Positions 23,302-34,826 of a DNA stretch of 64,000 nucleotides are shown one piece after another. Made by a program: the position numbers and the translations under genes. The notes below the pieces were generated by a model. The model was not told the DNA's origin. It was given only the letters and a program-made list of their open reading frames with translations, and searched no databases. How positions within the stretch are numbered: the stretch's first letter is position 1; the number at the start of each line of letters is the position of its first letter. The DNA is from Anastatus disparis (Eukaryota > Arthropoda > Insecta > Hymenoptera > Eupelmidae): contig JAFFSR010000249.1 in assembly GCA_017163975.1 (NCBI GenBank), positions 5,252,001-5,316,000 of the forward strand, written 5' to 3'.

Positions 23302-24032
23302 CACGGTGGGCTATTTTCAGCTACCTAGCCGAATATCTCAGTTTTTTTGCATGCTATGGAAAAAATTATCTAGACAAAAGTTGCTCAAAAAAATAGGGGC
23401 CATCAAGTGGTGTAGTCAGATGTAACCTTGAAATCAATTTTCAAGGTTAATTGAAGGTCAAATCGCTTTTTTTTTATGGAAACCTATATTTTTAAAACCG
23501 GATTCTAAAAGAACGAAAAATTTTACGTTCGAAACCATATTAAAAAAAATTTTTTTCCGTGGCCCTTAACTTTTTTAGTCACGAATTATTTCCGCAAAAA
23601 CACGGATTTTCTATCATACATTAATTGTTTGGATTTATTTACAATCATATATTCATAATATATCATATCATACTTATAAAATGAACACTCATTTATATGA
23701 AAATGCAAAGAGAATAAAAATTTAACTTAAAATGTGAATTAAACGATAAAAAAAAAGAAAATTAGAAAGGGTGCCACTATAGTGGCTCCTGTGACTGAAA
23801 GGGTTAAATGTTAATTACAAGGGGAAACACCCAAGTCAGTCAGTCAATCCTTTGACAATGTAGACTGAAACAACATTTAGGCTTGCCTTCTTAAACCCAA
23901 GGTGGACAATTAAGTTACCACTTACATGACCTGAAGCTAGCAACTAATCCGAGGGTCGGTAGGTAACCGGGTCACCATGCAGAAGTTCATTTTATGTCTT
24001 GATTGCTGTAGTTTGAGATTTTTAAAACCTTA
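23302..24032 (-). mobile_element. T2: T1-related transposon end, interrupted
   Basis: Starts CACGGTGGGCTATTTT next to TA. Reading on the minus strand it matches T3 (57260-57746), including the block around 23830-23990. It is split by LINE3 (24033-27752) and resumes with the GGGTAACGCTAA motif (minus strand) near 27767-27785, as in T1 and T3. A TTAA MITE lies inside (23566-23807). Beyond about 27800 the match is lost. Confidence 0.75.
23566..23807. mobile_element. TTAA MITE (family Q), piggyBac-like ends
   Basis: TTAA at both ends, with terminal repeats TTAACTTTTTTAGTCAC and, inverted, TTAACCCTTTCAGTCAC. The homologous place in T3 (57475-57482) has one TTAA and no insert, so the boundary is exact. 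Next to the right end is a perfect hairpin GCCACTATAGTGGC (23773-23786). 242 bp, no ORF. Confidence 0.88.
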
Positions 24033-24412
24033 TTATTAAGGATATCGGGTAGGCAGTTCTATGAGAATAGAACCACATAATGCTGCCTAGGCCAAAAGCC
24101 CTTTGCAACCCCATGGTTTAGTCCCACCAGCAACCCTTCACCACAACCTTATGGATGGGTTCCGGGAATGTGCGGTTAGACATAGTTAGATACGCAATGT
24201 TTCGTGATCTCTTTATATAAAGAAATCACATTATTCAAAAGGAGTACCTTGATTTTGTTAATGTCCGGGTACTCCATTCCTATGTGTTTCATTCTAGTTG
24301 TCACTAGTTCCTCACACTCACAGAGGATGTGCTAAGCCGTCTCCAAGGCGGCCCGCACCATCTGCATGCAGGAGAACCAGCTACTTTCATGTTGTGCATG
24401 TGGTAATTAAAT

Positions 24413-24898
24413 TTACCGTGCCCTGTCGATTTGTGCGACTATATTTATATCTTCTCTGCTTAGGTTCAGACCCCGTGCCATACACGCATGATTGGGATCG
24501 TCACCAAGCAGAGCTTTAGCTTGCTTGCAACCTGGTGTATTCCTCCAATTTGTCCTATGTTGTGTCTGTCGCCATTGACACATTCTTTCTTTAATTTGGC
24601 TCATCTGAATTCGCAAAGCAGGCTCAGGGCCAATTAGTGGTGTTTTTGCAGACAATTTTGCAAGGTCGTCTGCTACCCTGTTGCCTTTGATTCCCACGTG
24701 ACTGGGAACCCAGTAAAGTTTGAGTTTCCTGCATCTTTCTCCTAAAGTATTTAGTGAGTTGATGCATTCCTCTACCAGACTAGACTTAGTTTTGTAGCTT
24801 TCTAAGGCCATTAGTGCCCCTCTGCTATCCGAACAGATGTTCACTATGTCTTGGTTGTTCGCATCCAGTGTCATCTGAGCAGAGATCAGTATAGCCAC
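24413..24898 (-). pseudogene. LINE3 ORF2, RNase H domain
   Basis: An RNase H core is visible: VNICSDSRGALMALES (Asp), INSLNTLGERCRKLKLYWVP, then SHVGIKGNRVADDLAKLSA (His and Asp). The N-terminal Asp block (WYTDGS) lies in the preceding frame around 25040, so a frameshift separates the two. It would act with the RT on RNA-DNA hybrids. Confidence 0.85.
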
Positions 24899-24939
24899 CA
24901 GTTCTGCCTAAAAAATTGAAGCCTGTTTGTCTAGCGGGA

Positions 24940-26063
24940 CTATAGTCCCCTTCCCAAGCCTCCTTCGATAGATGCCTGCTCCAGTACCCGTTGCGGACAT
25001 CTGGTACACGAACGGTTTGATCCGTCCGTGTACCAGATGTCGCCTGAGTTCGGTATTCTATCATTACCTTTTTCTGACAGCCAGTCTTCTTTGGTTGGGA
25101 AAATCACCTCTAGTTTATTGTCGAAGTGATATTTCGTCACCATCAGATCTGACATCATCTTTAATAATACATCTTGTTTAAGGCAAGGAGGGCTAGTGTG
25201 TTCACCTCTCCCTGTCCACATATTAAGATCAATCAGTCTGCATGCAGACCTTGTAGCAGCCTCTTGTATATACAATTGTAAGGGTGCTACTCCCATCAAG
25301 AATCTCACGGCTTCTATGGAAGTAGTCCTGATTGTCCCTGTCATGGCTCTCAGGACAAGTCCCCTTAGCCTATCTAGGAGCTTCGCTGTTGTTGTTTGGC
25401 TGGTGCGTTTCCATCGTACCACTGCTGCATAGGCTGGTCTAGGAATGAGAACAGTCCTAAGCATCCACAGGATGGTTGAGGGTTTAAGTCCCCAATTCCT
25501 TCCAATAGTTCTCCTGCTTAGCCAAAACATATTGGTGAGCTTTCTGCAGCGCTCTTCTACCTGGGGTTTCCAGTGTAGCTTGCTGTCCAGTATCACCCCC
25601 AAGTATTTGGCCTCAGATTTTGGTGTTAATACTTGGCCTCCTAGCTTTAAGGTTTTGTGCAATTTCCACTTGTACCTCCTCGTGAAGACCACCACCTCTG
25701 TTTTGCTAGGGTTGATAGACAGTTTGTTGGTTTTTCACTACTTCTAAAATCTGTCCGGTGCTGTCTGTAATACATCTGCTATCGGTTCAAGAAAGCGCCC
25801 TTTCACCACTATCATTATATCATCGGCATATCCAATAACATGGCATCCAGTTTCTTTAACACAGGTTAAGGCACCTTCTGCCACCAAGTTCCATTCTAAG
25901 GGGGGGATCACTAAGGGGGGGATCTCTAAGTGGCGTGTTTTCCAGACCTTTGATCAAGGTACACGCTCTGGGTTTGACTGCTGTTGGATCTTTGACAATT
26001 TTGCCACCTCTTTCAAGTCCTTTGATAGATCCTTTAACGGTCCATGGTTCTTGTATCAATTAT
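24940..26063 (-). pseudogene. LINE3 ORF2 remnant: endonuclease start joined to RT C-terminus
   Basis: The upstream frame (26059-25926) reads IQEPWTVKGSIKGLE and VKPRACTLIKGLENTPL, as at the start of an AP endonuclease. It then runs within a few codons into RT sequence: VIGYADDIMIVVKG (about 25800-25845, catalytic YADD), then the thumb (LTPKSEAKYLGVILDSKLHW) and WMLRTVLIPRPAYAAVVRW. The central endonuclease and the RT fingers and palm are absent. The join lies in G-rich direct repeats near 25898-25930. An additional break at about 25735 separates the YADD part from the thumb. Confidence 0.85.
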
Positions 26064-26180
26064 ACATATGTGTGCGCCGCAGACTGACTCCTCGCAAGAA
26101 GAGCTGAGGAATCTTTACTGTGGTGAAGGTTAATCTGAGTAATGTTAAGGATCCCCTCCATTTGGAAGTTCCCCTATGGA

Positions 26181-27200
26181 TTACTTGATGCTTCCACGGT
26201 CTGGACAGAATATAAGCATCATTCCCTCCTTGTCTAACTTACTTTCCGACTGCTCCGTTGACCCTTGGTCCGGTTGCGTCTTCTGCTCGTCCTTTGGTTC
26301 TGCTGGACCCTGTTGTTGTTGCAGTTTGCTTGGCTTCCGGGATTCCGAGACCGCGTACAGCCTCCAGCCATCCACCTTGAGTGATGGATTGAGCCTCTCC
26401 AGCCTCTTCAGCGCCATATCCGGTTCTACCTTTGTAGGTAGCTGAATCGTGGCACTAATCAGACGCTGGAGGAGCTTAATCCCCCCTACTCTGAGGATGG
26501 GAGCACCAGGCGGACTCTTCTCACCCATCTGACGCACAAACCACTCCCTGCTGAATCGGTCCGCTGGCACAACGACCATTGCACTGTTGTTTACTATAGA
26601 GTCTTCGAACCTTGGTAGTTGTCCGTCCTCTATTTGGTCAACGCGCTTCTCAATCTCCTTGCGAAGATTCGTTAGATCACTTGACGAGAAGCATTTATCT
26701 GGCGACTCCACCGGAACCACCACTACCGTGAGCGGGTTTGTCCTTTGTGCAATTGACAGGGAGCCTTCTCCCGGTCCAACGTTGTTTCTTTTACGGGGTC
26801 TTTGCCCCTCTGGTGGAGTATCGCTTGATGTTTTGGGTCTTTTGACTCCTTTGATATGAGAGGGGGTCAAGAGCAAAGAGGAGGAGGGCGTACCTTCTTG
26901 ACGTTTTTTCCTTCTCGGCTTGTTCCCCATTCTCTTTGTTTTATTGACAGTTCCCCTTTCCAGGTTCACCAGCATAGTTCCGGTTCCTCTTTCCAGGTTT
27001 ACCGACGTAGTTCCGGTTCCCCCTTCTAGGTTTACCAGCGTGTTATGGGTTCTCCTTTTCAGGTTCACCGACGTATTGGCAGGCACTGGTTGCGCTTCTG
27101 GTTGGGTTACCAGCTTATGTTGAGCGGTTCTTCTTCCTTCCACACTACCAGGTTGCGTGAGGTTTTGGTTATTGTTTTGAGCATCCATTTTGAGTCCCAC
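26181..27200 (-). CDS. LINE3 ORF1 (gag-like)
   Basis: 339 codons. It starts near MDAQNNNQNLTQPG and includes tandem peptides of the form NLERGTGTT (four degenerate copies), a basic stretch RRKKRQEG and a helical segment SDLTNLRKEIEKRVDQIEDGQ. A folded part with REWFVRQMGEKSPPGAPILR and VDGWRLYAVSESRKPS resembles ORF1 proteins of R1/jockey-type LINEs. No CCHC knuckle is visible. It is open throughout. Expected role: RNA binding and nuclear entry of the ribonucleoprotein. Confidence 0.75.
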   Translation of the reverse strand: MGLKMDAQNNNQNLTQPGSVEGRRTAQHKLVTQPEAQPVPANTSVNLKRRTHNTLVNLEGGTGTTSVNLERGTGTMLVNLERGTVNKTKRMGNKPRRKKRQEGTPSSSLLLTPSHIKGVKRPKTSSDTPPEGQRPRKRNNVGPGEGSLSIAQRTNPLTVVVVPVESPDKCFSSSDLTNLRKEIEKRVDQIEDGQLPRFEDSIVNNSAMVVVPADRFSREWFVRQMGEKSPPGAPILRVGGIKLLQRLISATIQLPTKVEPDMALKRLERLNPSLKVDGWRLYAVSESRKPSKLQQQQGPAEPKDEQKTQPDQGSTEQSESKLDKEGMMLIFCPDRGSIK

Positions 27201-27800
27201 GAGTAGCTAAGAAAAGGTTGGTCCACCTCCACAGAGCCCCGCATGCAGAGGTAAGGCATTAATACTCGTAGAGATCGCCTGGTATCTACGAGGCACCGTT
27301 TGAGACCCACTATGACCCCTGGGCCATAAACAACATCGGCACGGTTCGCATTACACCTTCAGTCAGGGGGTGATGTATTTCATTAACGCTCGATATCTCT
27401 CCACCACCATAGAGAGTTGGGGGGTTGTTTCTTAGTCACCTCGGGCTGCTGAGCCATCCCAGATTCAGCTAGGCGAACCCTCGGGCTGACGATGCCAAGT
27501 CGGATTTCCCGCGCCCTTGACGCCCAAACCCCAGGCTCCCCACGGCTCTCAACCGCCAGGATCCCCAGAAGTACGAGCGCCCCGCCACCCCACGTCCACA
27601 GAGCCTGCCTGGCAGGATGAGACGGAAACAGAGAGGCACCGACCCAACATCCCCCACACGAGAAGATCTTAGGCTCCCAAGCCTCCAAGGCTAAGCTTCC
27701 CCACCGTCCTCTTACGAAGCACCCTACAAGGTCCTACAACCCCTAGAGGAAGTTTTTAAAACCTTAGTTTTAGCGTTACCCGGAAACAATAGCAGAAACA

Positions 27801-28163
27801 ATAACAGAAGTTAACAGAAGCATAGACGATGATGATTGAGGGTCTTTTAAGATGAAAAAAATACCCGTCTAAAAAAAACGGAAAAAGTTGATCTGCAGTC
27901 TAGAATTTAATTGAATAAAGCCTCAAAACGCTATTTTATGTGATTCACACACCACCGTGAATGAATTTGAGTGGTTCTGACACCATTGCAATATTTTTTT
28001 TCGAAAAGCATAAAAAAAGACGAATAAAAATAGCGCAAATATTTAGCTCAAAAATGCATAGAAAATAAATGCAACATTTCAGTCAGAAATTCATTTCGAT
28101 TTCCATCTCTTCAGAACTTTTTAACAACTTGAGTTTTTTGGGCACGTTGTTTTAATCTCAACT
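27801..28163. other. No recognised feature
   Basis: AT-rich DNA between T2 and a J-family MITE; nothing identifiable. Confidence 0.5.
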
Positions 28164-28574
28164 TTAACGGCATGTCGGAGCTGCAGCAATCGAGTTTTGC
28201 TTTTTTTATTTTATCAATATCTTTTTAAATTCTTAAATTAAACAAATATAATGACTTGTGCGCACTAAAGCTATATTTGTACAATAATTTTTGTTTGAAT
28301 AAAAAATCATTTGGACTTGTTATTTTGTTATGAGCTTGGATTGGAAATTAGATATCAAACTCGACGAACCTAACCTTAAAATAAGACATATTGAAAGTTT
28401 TTATTATAACTTTGTATGTATAATATTTTGGTGGATTTCTTGAGTTGTCCGCACTAGAGTTTAATCTTACAAATTTTTTCTTTGTAGCAAAGAAACTCGA
28501 TTAAACGCATCGTTTATTCATAAGTTAGGATTGGAAATATTATTAGAAGGCGGACAGCTTCACCATGCTCTTAA
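28164..28574 (-). mobile_element. J-family MITE (TTAA type), copy 2
   Basis: TTAA at 28164-28167 and 28571-28574. The inner ends CGGCATGTCGGAGCTGC and, inverted, GAGCATGGTGAAGCTGT are imperfect inverted repeats. The interior is 403 bp and aligns throughout with 50738-51139. No ORF. Confidence 0.85.
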
Positions 28575-28829
28575 TATGCAATCAATAAAAACCTTCTAGA
28601 ATAAGTAGTTCGAAAACTGTAAAATTATAAAGCGGGTGCAATTTTTTCAACAAAACAGACAAAACTGCTCATAACTCGGGAAAAATCGAGCGTTGGACCG
28701 AATGGACGCGGCTTTTTTCATGATTTCATGTAAGAAAAAAGATCCCAGAGCTAGAAGAAAATCCAAGACCCAAATGCAATGCACTCTCCTTGTAAGTGTA
28801 TAATATTATCTAAATTTGCTTGGAAGTTA
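28575..28829. other. No recognised feature
   Basis: Unannotated DNA before the LR2 leader. Confidence 0.4.
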
Positions 28830-29099
28830 CATATTTTTCTCTTCAGCTACGTAAAATATATACTTAAATTCAAAATCGTATAATAAATTAAAAAGTTACA
28901 AATAAAAAATAAAAGTATGCCATGAGAAAGAATATGTGATTTCATTGTCAGATCACTACAAAAATCAAACAATTATAATGAGAAATGCTATACATTAACA
29001 AGAAAGGTAGAGAATATACTCTTACGAAATGTTTAAAATAATAAAAAAAAGAGTTTATAATAATGAAAAGATTTAGAGAATATTTTAAAAACAATTAAA

Positions 29100-29342
29100 A
29101 GCCAAATTGATGAGCATAATAAGCAGATACAATTTATGAATATCGAAATACAAAAACTTAAAAATAATTTAGAATATTTAAAAGATGACACATATAAAGG
29201 CAAAGAAAACGAAAAAAAAAAATACTGAATTGTTTAAGAGAATTGAAACACAGGTTTAATTATAATACACCACTTATAGTAGGACACTTATATGAAATAG
29301 AAGCCAAAATAGAATTAATAAAAGAAAAACTAAAAAATTAAA
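29100..29342 (+). pseudogene. LR2 pre-gag ORF remnant
   Basis: Broken frames containing IDEHNKQIQFMNIEIQKL and FNYNTPLIVGHLYEIEAKIE, homologous to LR1 around 3880-4070. Helical and lysine-rich; function unknown. Confidence 0.5.
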
Positions 29343-30231
29343 TAATAGCAAAAAATGTATAAAGAATAAATAAGTAAAATCTCAAAAACGTAACAAAAGC
29401 AAAATAGAAAATAGCATAAATAAATTTAAAAAGAACGATGAAACTACTTTGAGATTGTGAAAATCTAAAAGAAATAATATTTAAAATATTATTTCAATCT
29501 CAATAATAAAATTTTAAAGGCATAAAAGTGATAAAAATTCAAAATAGTTCCAGCGTTTATGGAAAGATAATAAATCAAAGCGATTTATTAAAGGTATAAT
29601 CCGCAAATGTAAACAAAGACAAGAGGCATCAAATTGATCGATTTAAAGACGATCAAATTGAAATAAAACTTAATACATAAAATAGAAATAATATTTCTAA
29701 TGATAATTTTAATGCACAGTGGTACTCAACTCGCACAGTGGTACTCAACTTAAATTTTTATATATACATGAGGGTTCTCAACCTATAATGATATTAACTT
29801 GATAACAAGTAATTAAAGTTACAAAACATTTTGCGAGTATGTACTATTAATTAAAAATAAAAGCTTTTATGATTGAAAAATAATTTGATGCATTACAGGT
29901 CGATGTATAAAATAAATAAGACATATAATATACCGAATTAAGCAATGTACAATAGCTTCTTATAATAAGCGTACAAATAGTTAATTAAATAAATGTATAA
30001 ATTTAATAATCAATTGTTAGTTAGTAGACTCTTGGATATATTGGCTAAATAAAAAATTAATTAATAGAACTAAGCAAATAAAGTATAAATATAAAATCAA
30101 CAAATTTGAGAAACAGAGTAAATAATAACAATCAATTATTAAAAAGAAATTATTAAGAATATTTTCGAATTTAATTTTGTAAATTATAATACGTTGTACT
30201 TAAAATTTAACACTGCGTGTGTTAAAGAAAA

Positions 30232-31653
30232 TTAAGCTTCAAGATGCCAAACAAAAGAAGAAAATCGGATATTATCATGAAAGAAATCGAAGAAACTAAG
30301 GAAGTAGATATTACTAATACACATTAAATTAAAAGAATGGATGCAAACTGTGACACAGGAGATAAAAACTTTGGCAGAGCAAAATAACACTTTAGAGAAT
30401 TCGTTAAATAGTTCAGGAGATTGGGAAAGGTTAATGAACATAGACTTGACCCAAGATGAAATAAAAGACTTAGGTCAAAGATCAATTAGAAGTACTCACA
30501 GAAGCAGCAAAGAAGCTACGAACAGAAAAAGATGAACTTAAAACATCTTTCGAAAAATACAAAGAACAACTCAAAAAGAAAATGAAGATCTCAAAAAGGA
30601 AAATGGAAAATTAAGATAAGAAAAAGAGGAGTTAATTGCGGAAGTTCGAGAAAATTTAACGCATAGAATAAATGAGTCAACTCAAGAACAAGAGGAAAGA
30701 ATAGATGAGTTGAGAAGTATAATAGAAAGAAGAAGTATACATACACAAATAAATGATGTTAGTAAAAATAATGTAAAAACACCGTTACCAAAATATGAAG
30801 GTACCAGTGTAGAAAGACCTATGAAGTTTATAAACGAATTGGAAAACTATACAGCTCTAAAAAGGTTAAATGATAAGGAATCATTACTGCTGCTACAAAC
30901 AGTCTTGCAAAAAGAAGCAAATAAATGGTGGTATGTCTACCAAGACGATATTCAAACATTCGAAAATTCCAAACAAATATTCATGGACCGTTACTGAAAT
31001 AAAGAAATTCAAAGAAATATAAAGAGAAAAGTAAGATTCGGACAATTTTATGAAAATACAGAATTAAGCCAAGTAAACTACGCAACTCAAATGTTCGGAT
31101 TCGCAAAAGAATTACAGTTAAATTATACTGAAGAGGAGTTAACAATGAAAATAAGTAAATATTTCAACAGAAATATAAAACAGACTATGAGATTTGCTCA
31201 AAATAAAAACAAAAACACATTATTTGAAATTTTAACGGATTGAGATGAAGATGACAAAATTCAAGATAAGAAAACACAAATAAGGATATCGTACTAGCCA
31301 ACTAATAACAATAATTCAAACCATGAATTTAATAATAACGAAGGAGGCAGAGTAAATACGAACAATTATAACAACTATAAACAAAACGAAAATCAAAACA
31401 ATAATAAACAACAAGCAACAAATTATGGGAATAAACCAGGACCAAGTTTACAGGAACGAAATCAAAAAAGACAATTCTATTCACCAGCTATAAATGTAGC
31501 AGAAGTAGAAAATAAAAATAACAAGGGAAGAACAAGATATGGAAAATTTAATCCACCAGTAAACAACAAAACAATTAGAGAAAGTCATGAGCAAATGGAT
31601 AGATTAAATATAAGTTTTGAAGAAAATAAAAATGATGGAAATCAGAAAAACTA
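30232..31653 (+). pseudogene. LR2 gag region
   Basis: The N-terminal part is coiled-coil-like, with several stops between 30243 and 30709. The best open piece is 30710-30997: TPLPKYEGTSVERPMKFINE, then EANKWWYVYQDDIQTFEN. It continues past a stop with RKVRFGQFYENTELSQVNYATQ and the Asn-rich C-terminus. It aligns with LR1 gag over its length but without the 227-bp MITE, giving the empty site for that insertion. Decayed. Confidence 0.75.
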
Positions 31654-31908
31654 GATGGAGTTGCCTTTCATATTAAAAAAGATGGGGTTAGAGACGTAAC
31701 GAACTCTAGCACCCCAAAAAGACAAAAAACTAAAAATTCAAAAAGTTATTACGCCAACCTAGAAAGGCTTAAAAGAGGCCAATTAAAACCTATAAAAGGT
31801 AAAATTATAAAAAATCAAAAATTATTTAAGGTAGAAAAAATAAAGATAAAAACATATTTAATAACTCTTAATATAAGAGATTATATATCAAAATATGATA
31901 CCCAAAAA

Positions 31909-32352
31909 ATGTTAAATGTGATGATTGGGGGGGCAATGCATGAAAAAATGCTATTAAAAAATAATAAAAATGACGAGTATATCAAAATAAAATATAATGA
32001 GCAAAAGCTCAAACTAAATGAATATACTCATGAACAAATAAAAGAATCCTATGAGAGCAAAAACTCAAATCCATGTGCATTCATTAAAAAAGAAAATTAT
32101 AAAACATATGAACTCGCAAAAGATGAGGATCATGGAAAAATTAATAAAAGTGATAATATATCACAAAAACTAGAAATCAAACCAATATATTTGATTTCTA
32201 AAGAGAATAAAGTATCTAGTAATGCATCTGTCTACTTACCATCACACAAAAATTGGATAAAAAATATTGATATAAACTTATTTAAGAAAGTATTAAAATA
32301 TAAATTAAGAAACAATTTCGATAAACCTGTGGTTGTACATAAACGAAAATAA
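31909..32352 (+). CDS. LR2 ORF of unknown function
   Basis: 147 codons, Lys/Asn-rich, in the place where LR1 has protease and RT. It contains KLKLNEYTHEQIKESYESKN and YLPSHKNWIKNIDINLFKKV. I do not recognise it; it may be a scrambled pol remnant or AT-rich chance coding. Confidence 0.3.
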   Translation: MLNVMIGGAMHEKMLLKNNKNDEYIKIKYNEQKLKLNEYTHEQIKESYESKNSNPCAFIKKENYKTYELAKDEDHGKINKSDNISQKLEIKPIYLISKENKVSSNASVYLPSHKNWIKNIDINLFKKVLKYKLRNNFDKPVVVHKRK

Positions 32353-32500
32353 AATTAAAATGAAAAATGAAATTATAAAACTTCAAAAACAATTATATGA
32401 AAACCTTAATGAAATTTACAAAAAGTATGGCCACAAAGGACCAAGAAAGAAACATAAAATATTATCAAAAAACCAAAATTCAAGAAGAATAAAGAAAGGT
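32353..32500 (+). pseudogene. LR2 integrase zinc-domain remnant
   Basis: A short frame with YGHKGPRKKHKILSK, which aligns with HGHVGPKKTYKILQE of LR1 integrase. It stops at the foldback insertion beginning about 32512. Confidence 0.55.
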
Positions 32501-32511
32501 ACCCATGTACT

Positions 32512-34250
32512 TACACTACCTTCCAGCAAAATTTGCCCACCCTACATGAAAATCGATAAAACTTTAAAGTTTTGTGGCTCAGTGAAAAATAGTCGTAATT
32601 AAAAAATTCCGACGGGGTTTTAAAAAGTGTTAAAAAACCTTTAATTTAAGCCGAGTTGAGCAAAAACAAATTAAAAAATGCATGCCTTATGCGTAAAAAA
32701 ATAACTAAAAAATATTCAATTTTTTTTTGCCCCTATTCAAATGCCTGCCATTTTTGCGGAAATTATCAAATCATAGAAAAACAAAATGGAGGTAAAAGCC
32801 AAAGTAGTCACCTTCAAAATCAGCTATAGAAAGCTCATTTATGATCGATTTTACGGTAGTTATGGTCATTTTTTATGAAAAAACGATTTTTTTAAATAGT
32901 TATTATCTCAAAAAATACGCATGATATAAACAAATTTTTAATGAAAAAATTGTTTATTTTTGAGTCAAAAATATAAATATTTAAATTTAACTGAAATCTG
33001 GAAAAAAATTTTTTTTTTAAATTCATTATAATATAAATATTGAATAAATGGATTTTTTTTCAATGGGATCAAAAATGAATAAAATCTTTTTTTACTGATT
33101 CTCAGTTTAACCTGAATATTTATTTTTTTGACTCAAAAATAAACAACTTTTTTCTCAAACATTTTTTTATATCATGCGTATTTTTTGAGATAATAACTAT
33201 TAAAAAAAATCGTTTTTTTCATAAAAAATGACCATAACTATTGTAAAATCGATCATAAATGAGCTTTTTATAGCTCATTTTAAAGGTGACTCCTTTAGCT
33301 TTTACTTCTATTTTGTTTTTCTATGATTCGATAATTTCCGCAAAAATGGCAGGCATTTGAATAGGGGCGAAAAAATTGAATATTTTTTAGTTAGTTTTTT
33401 ACGCATAAGGCATGTATTTTTCAATTTTTTTTTGCTCAACTCGGCTTAAACTAAAAGTTTTTAAACCCTTTTTAAAACCCCGTCGGAATTTTTTGATTAC
33501 GACTATTTTTTACTGACTAGGAGAGTATCAGACCTCCGGATCACGGATTTTGCTCAAACTTTGGAATAAGTTTTAAGATGTCAAAATATGGAAGGAAACA
33601 GAATTTTAGACCCCAACGCTCAATATTTCCCTAGTTACAGGCAATTAAAGAAAATCACTAAAAAAGTTACTAGATTTTCAAACGCTTACAGTTCCTTAGC
33701 ATTGATATTTAGGAGCATGAAACTTTTTTCAAATGAAAGCTGAGGTCAAATCCTTTCGAAATAGTAGTTATAGCATGTCAAAATATTATTTTTTCCCAAA
33801 GTCATATCGTAATAAACATTAGACCCAATTTCAGCTTTTGTTATTAATTAATGTTTTAAAAAGAAAAATCAGGTCCAATATTTATCACGCTATAACTTTG
33901 GGAAAAAATAATATTTTGACATGCTATAACTACTATTTTGAAAGGATTTAAGCTCAGCTTTCATTTTAAAGAAGTTTCAAGCTTCTAGTTATCAATGCTA
34001 AGGAACTATATGCGTTTGAAAATCTAGTAACTTTTTTAGTGATTTTCTTTAATTGCCTGTAACTAGGGAAATATTGAATTTTGGGGTCTAAAATTCTGTT
34101 TCCTTTCATATTTTGACATCTGAAAACTTATCCCAATGTTTGAGCAAAATCCGTGATCCGGAGGTCTGATACTCTCCTAGTGAGCCACAAAACTTTAAAG
34201 TGTTATCGATTTTCATGTAGGGTGGGCAAATGTGACTGGAGGGTAGTGTA
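32512..34250. mobile_element. Foldback element P1, carrying a second foldback
   Basis: TACACTACCTTCCAGC at the left and the near inverse at the right (GGAGGGTAGTGTA). Arms of about 500 bp pair from 32512 to 33516 and from 34181 to 34250. The left arm reads straight through GTGGCTCAGTGAAAAA, whereas the right arm is split at the matching place by 33517-34180. It interrupts the LR2 integrase. Confidence 0.9.
33517..34180. mobile_element. Foldback MITE family C, copy 1
   Basis: 664-bp palindrome, CTAGGAGAGTATCAGACC...inverse. TGA on both flanks. It is the same family as 54296-54958 (663 bp), which is flanked by TAA. Confidence 0.93.
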
Positions 34251-34826
34251 TGAACAATTATGAAAGCATCAAAAAGAACAAATATATAATGAAGAAAAAT
34301 CCACAAGAGTTTGGGATAAATACGTATAGGTGAAAGAAGAACCAGAGTCAATGAAGATTAACAGATCATCAGTTGGATTATAAATTTTTTTTTTTAATAT
34401 TAATGTAGTTTTAACAAATTATAAGGTAGCGTAAAATGTATAAATATTATAAAATTAATTGTCGAAGAGAGATACTCATTGTACACTGGTGTAAAAAATC
34501 AAATAAATTGCAGTGAATATTTGTAACCTAAAGAGAAATGTAGTTATTAATTAAAGTATTACGATACAGTGCAAATTATTTTATTCTGGGGGCAAATACG
34601 AGTACAATGAGATGTATTTATTAGTCAAAAGTGAAAAGGAAATATAAAAATAAAAAAAGTTTTAATTTATTTTTTATTTATTATAAAAAAATGGAAAAAT
34701 AATGTAAATTCAAATCTTGCGCGCGTAAATATGCAATATAAAAGCATTTCCTTTTCCGAAAACTTAAAATAAGATATTTAATAGTTATATAAGAAAGTAG
34801 TCAAAAGTTTTTTTCGGGGGGCAAAT

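Larger units (their letters stand above)
24033..27752 (-). mobile_element. LINE3: internally deleted non-LTR retrotransposon
   Basis: Flanked by the same 14 bases, TTTTTAAAACCTTA (24019-24032 and 27753-27766). It is GC-richer than its surroundings. Minus-strand order: 5' untranslated region (about 27752-27201), ORF1, a fused endonuclease-RT remnant, RNase H and a short tail ending in CCTTAATAA. The presence of RNase H suggests an I/R1-type element. Confidence 0.9.

Noticed and set aside
26587..27123. Plus-strand ORFs over LINE3 ORF1
   Set aside because: Shadows of the 339-codon minus-strand frame, which has the ORF1-like composition and context.
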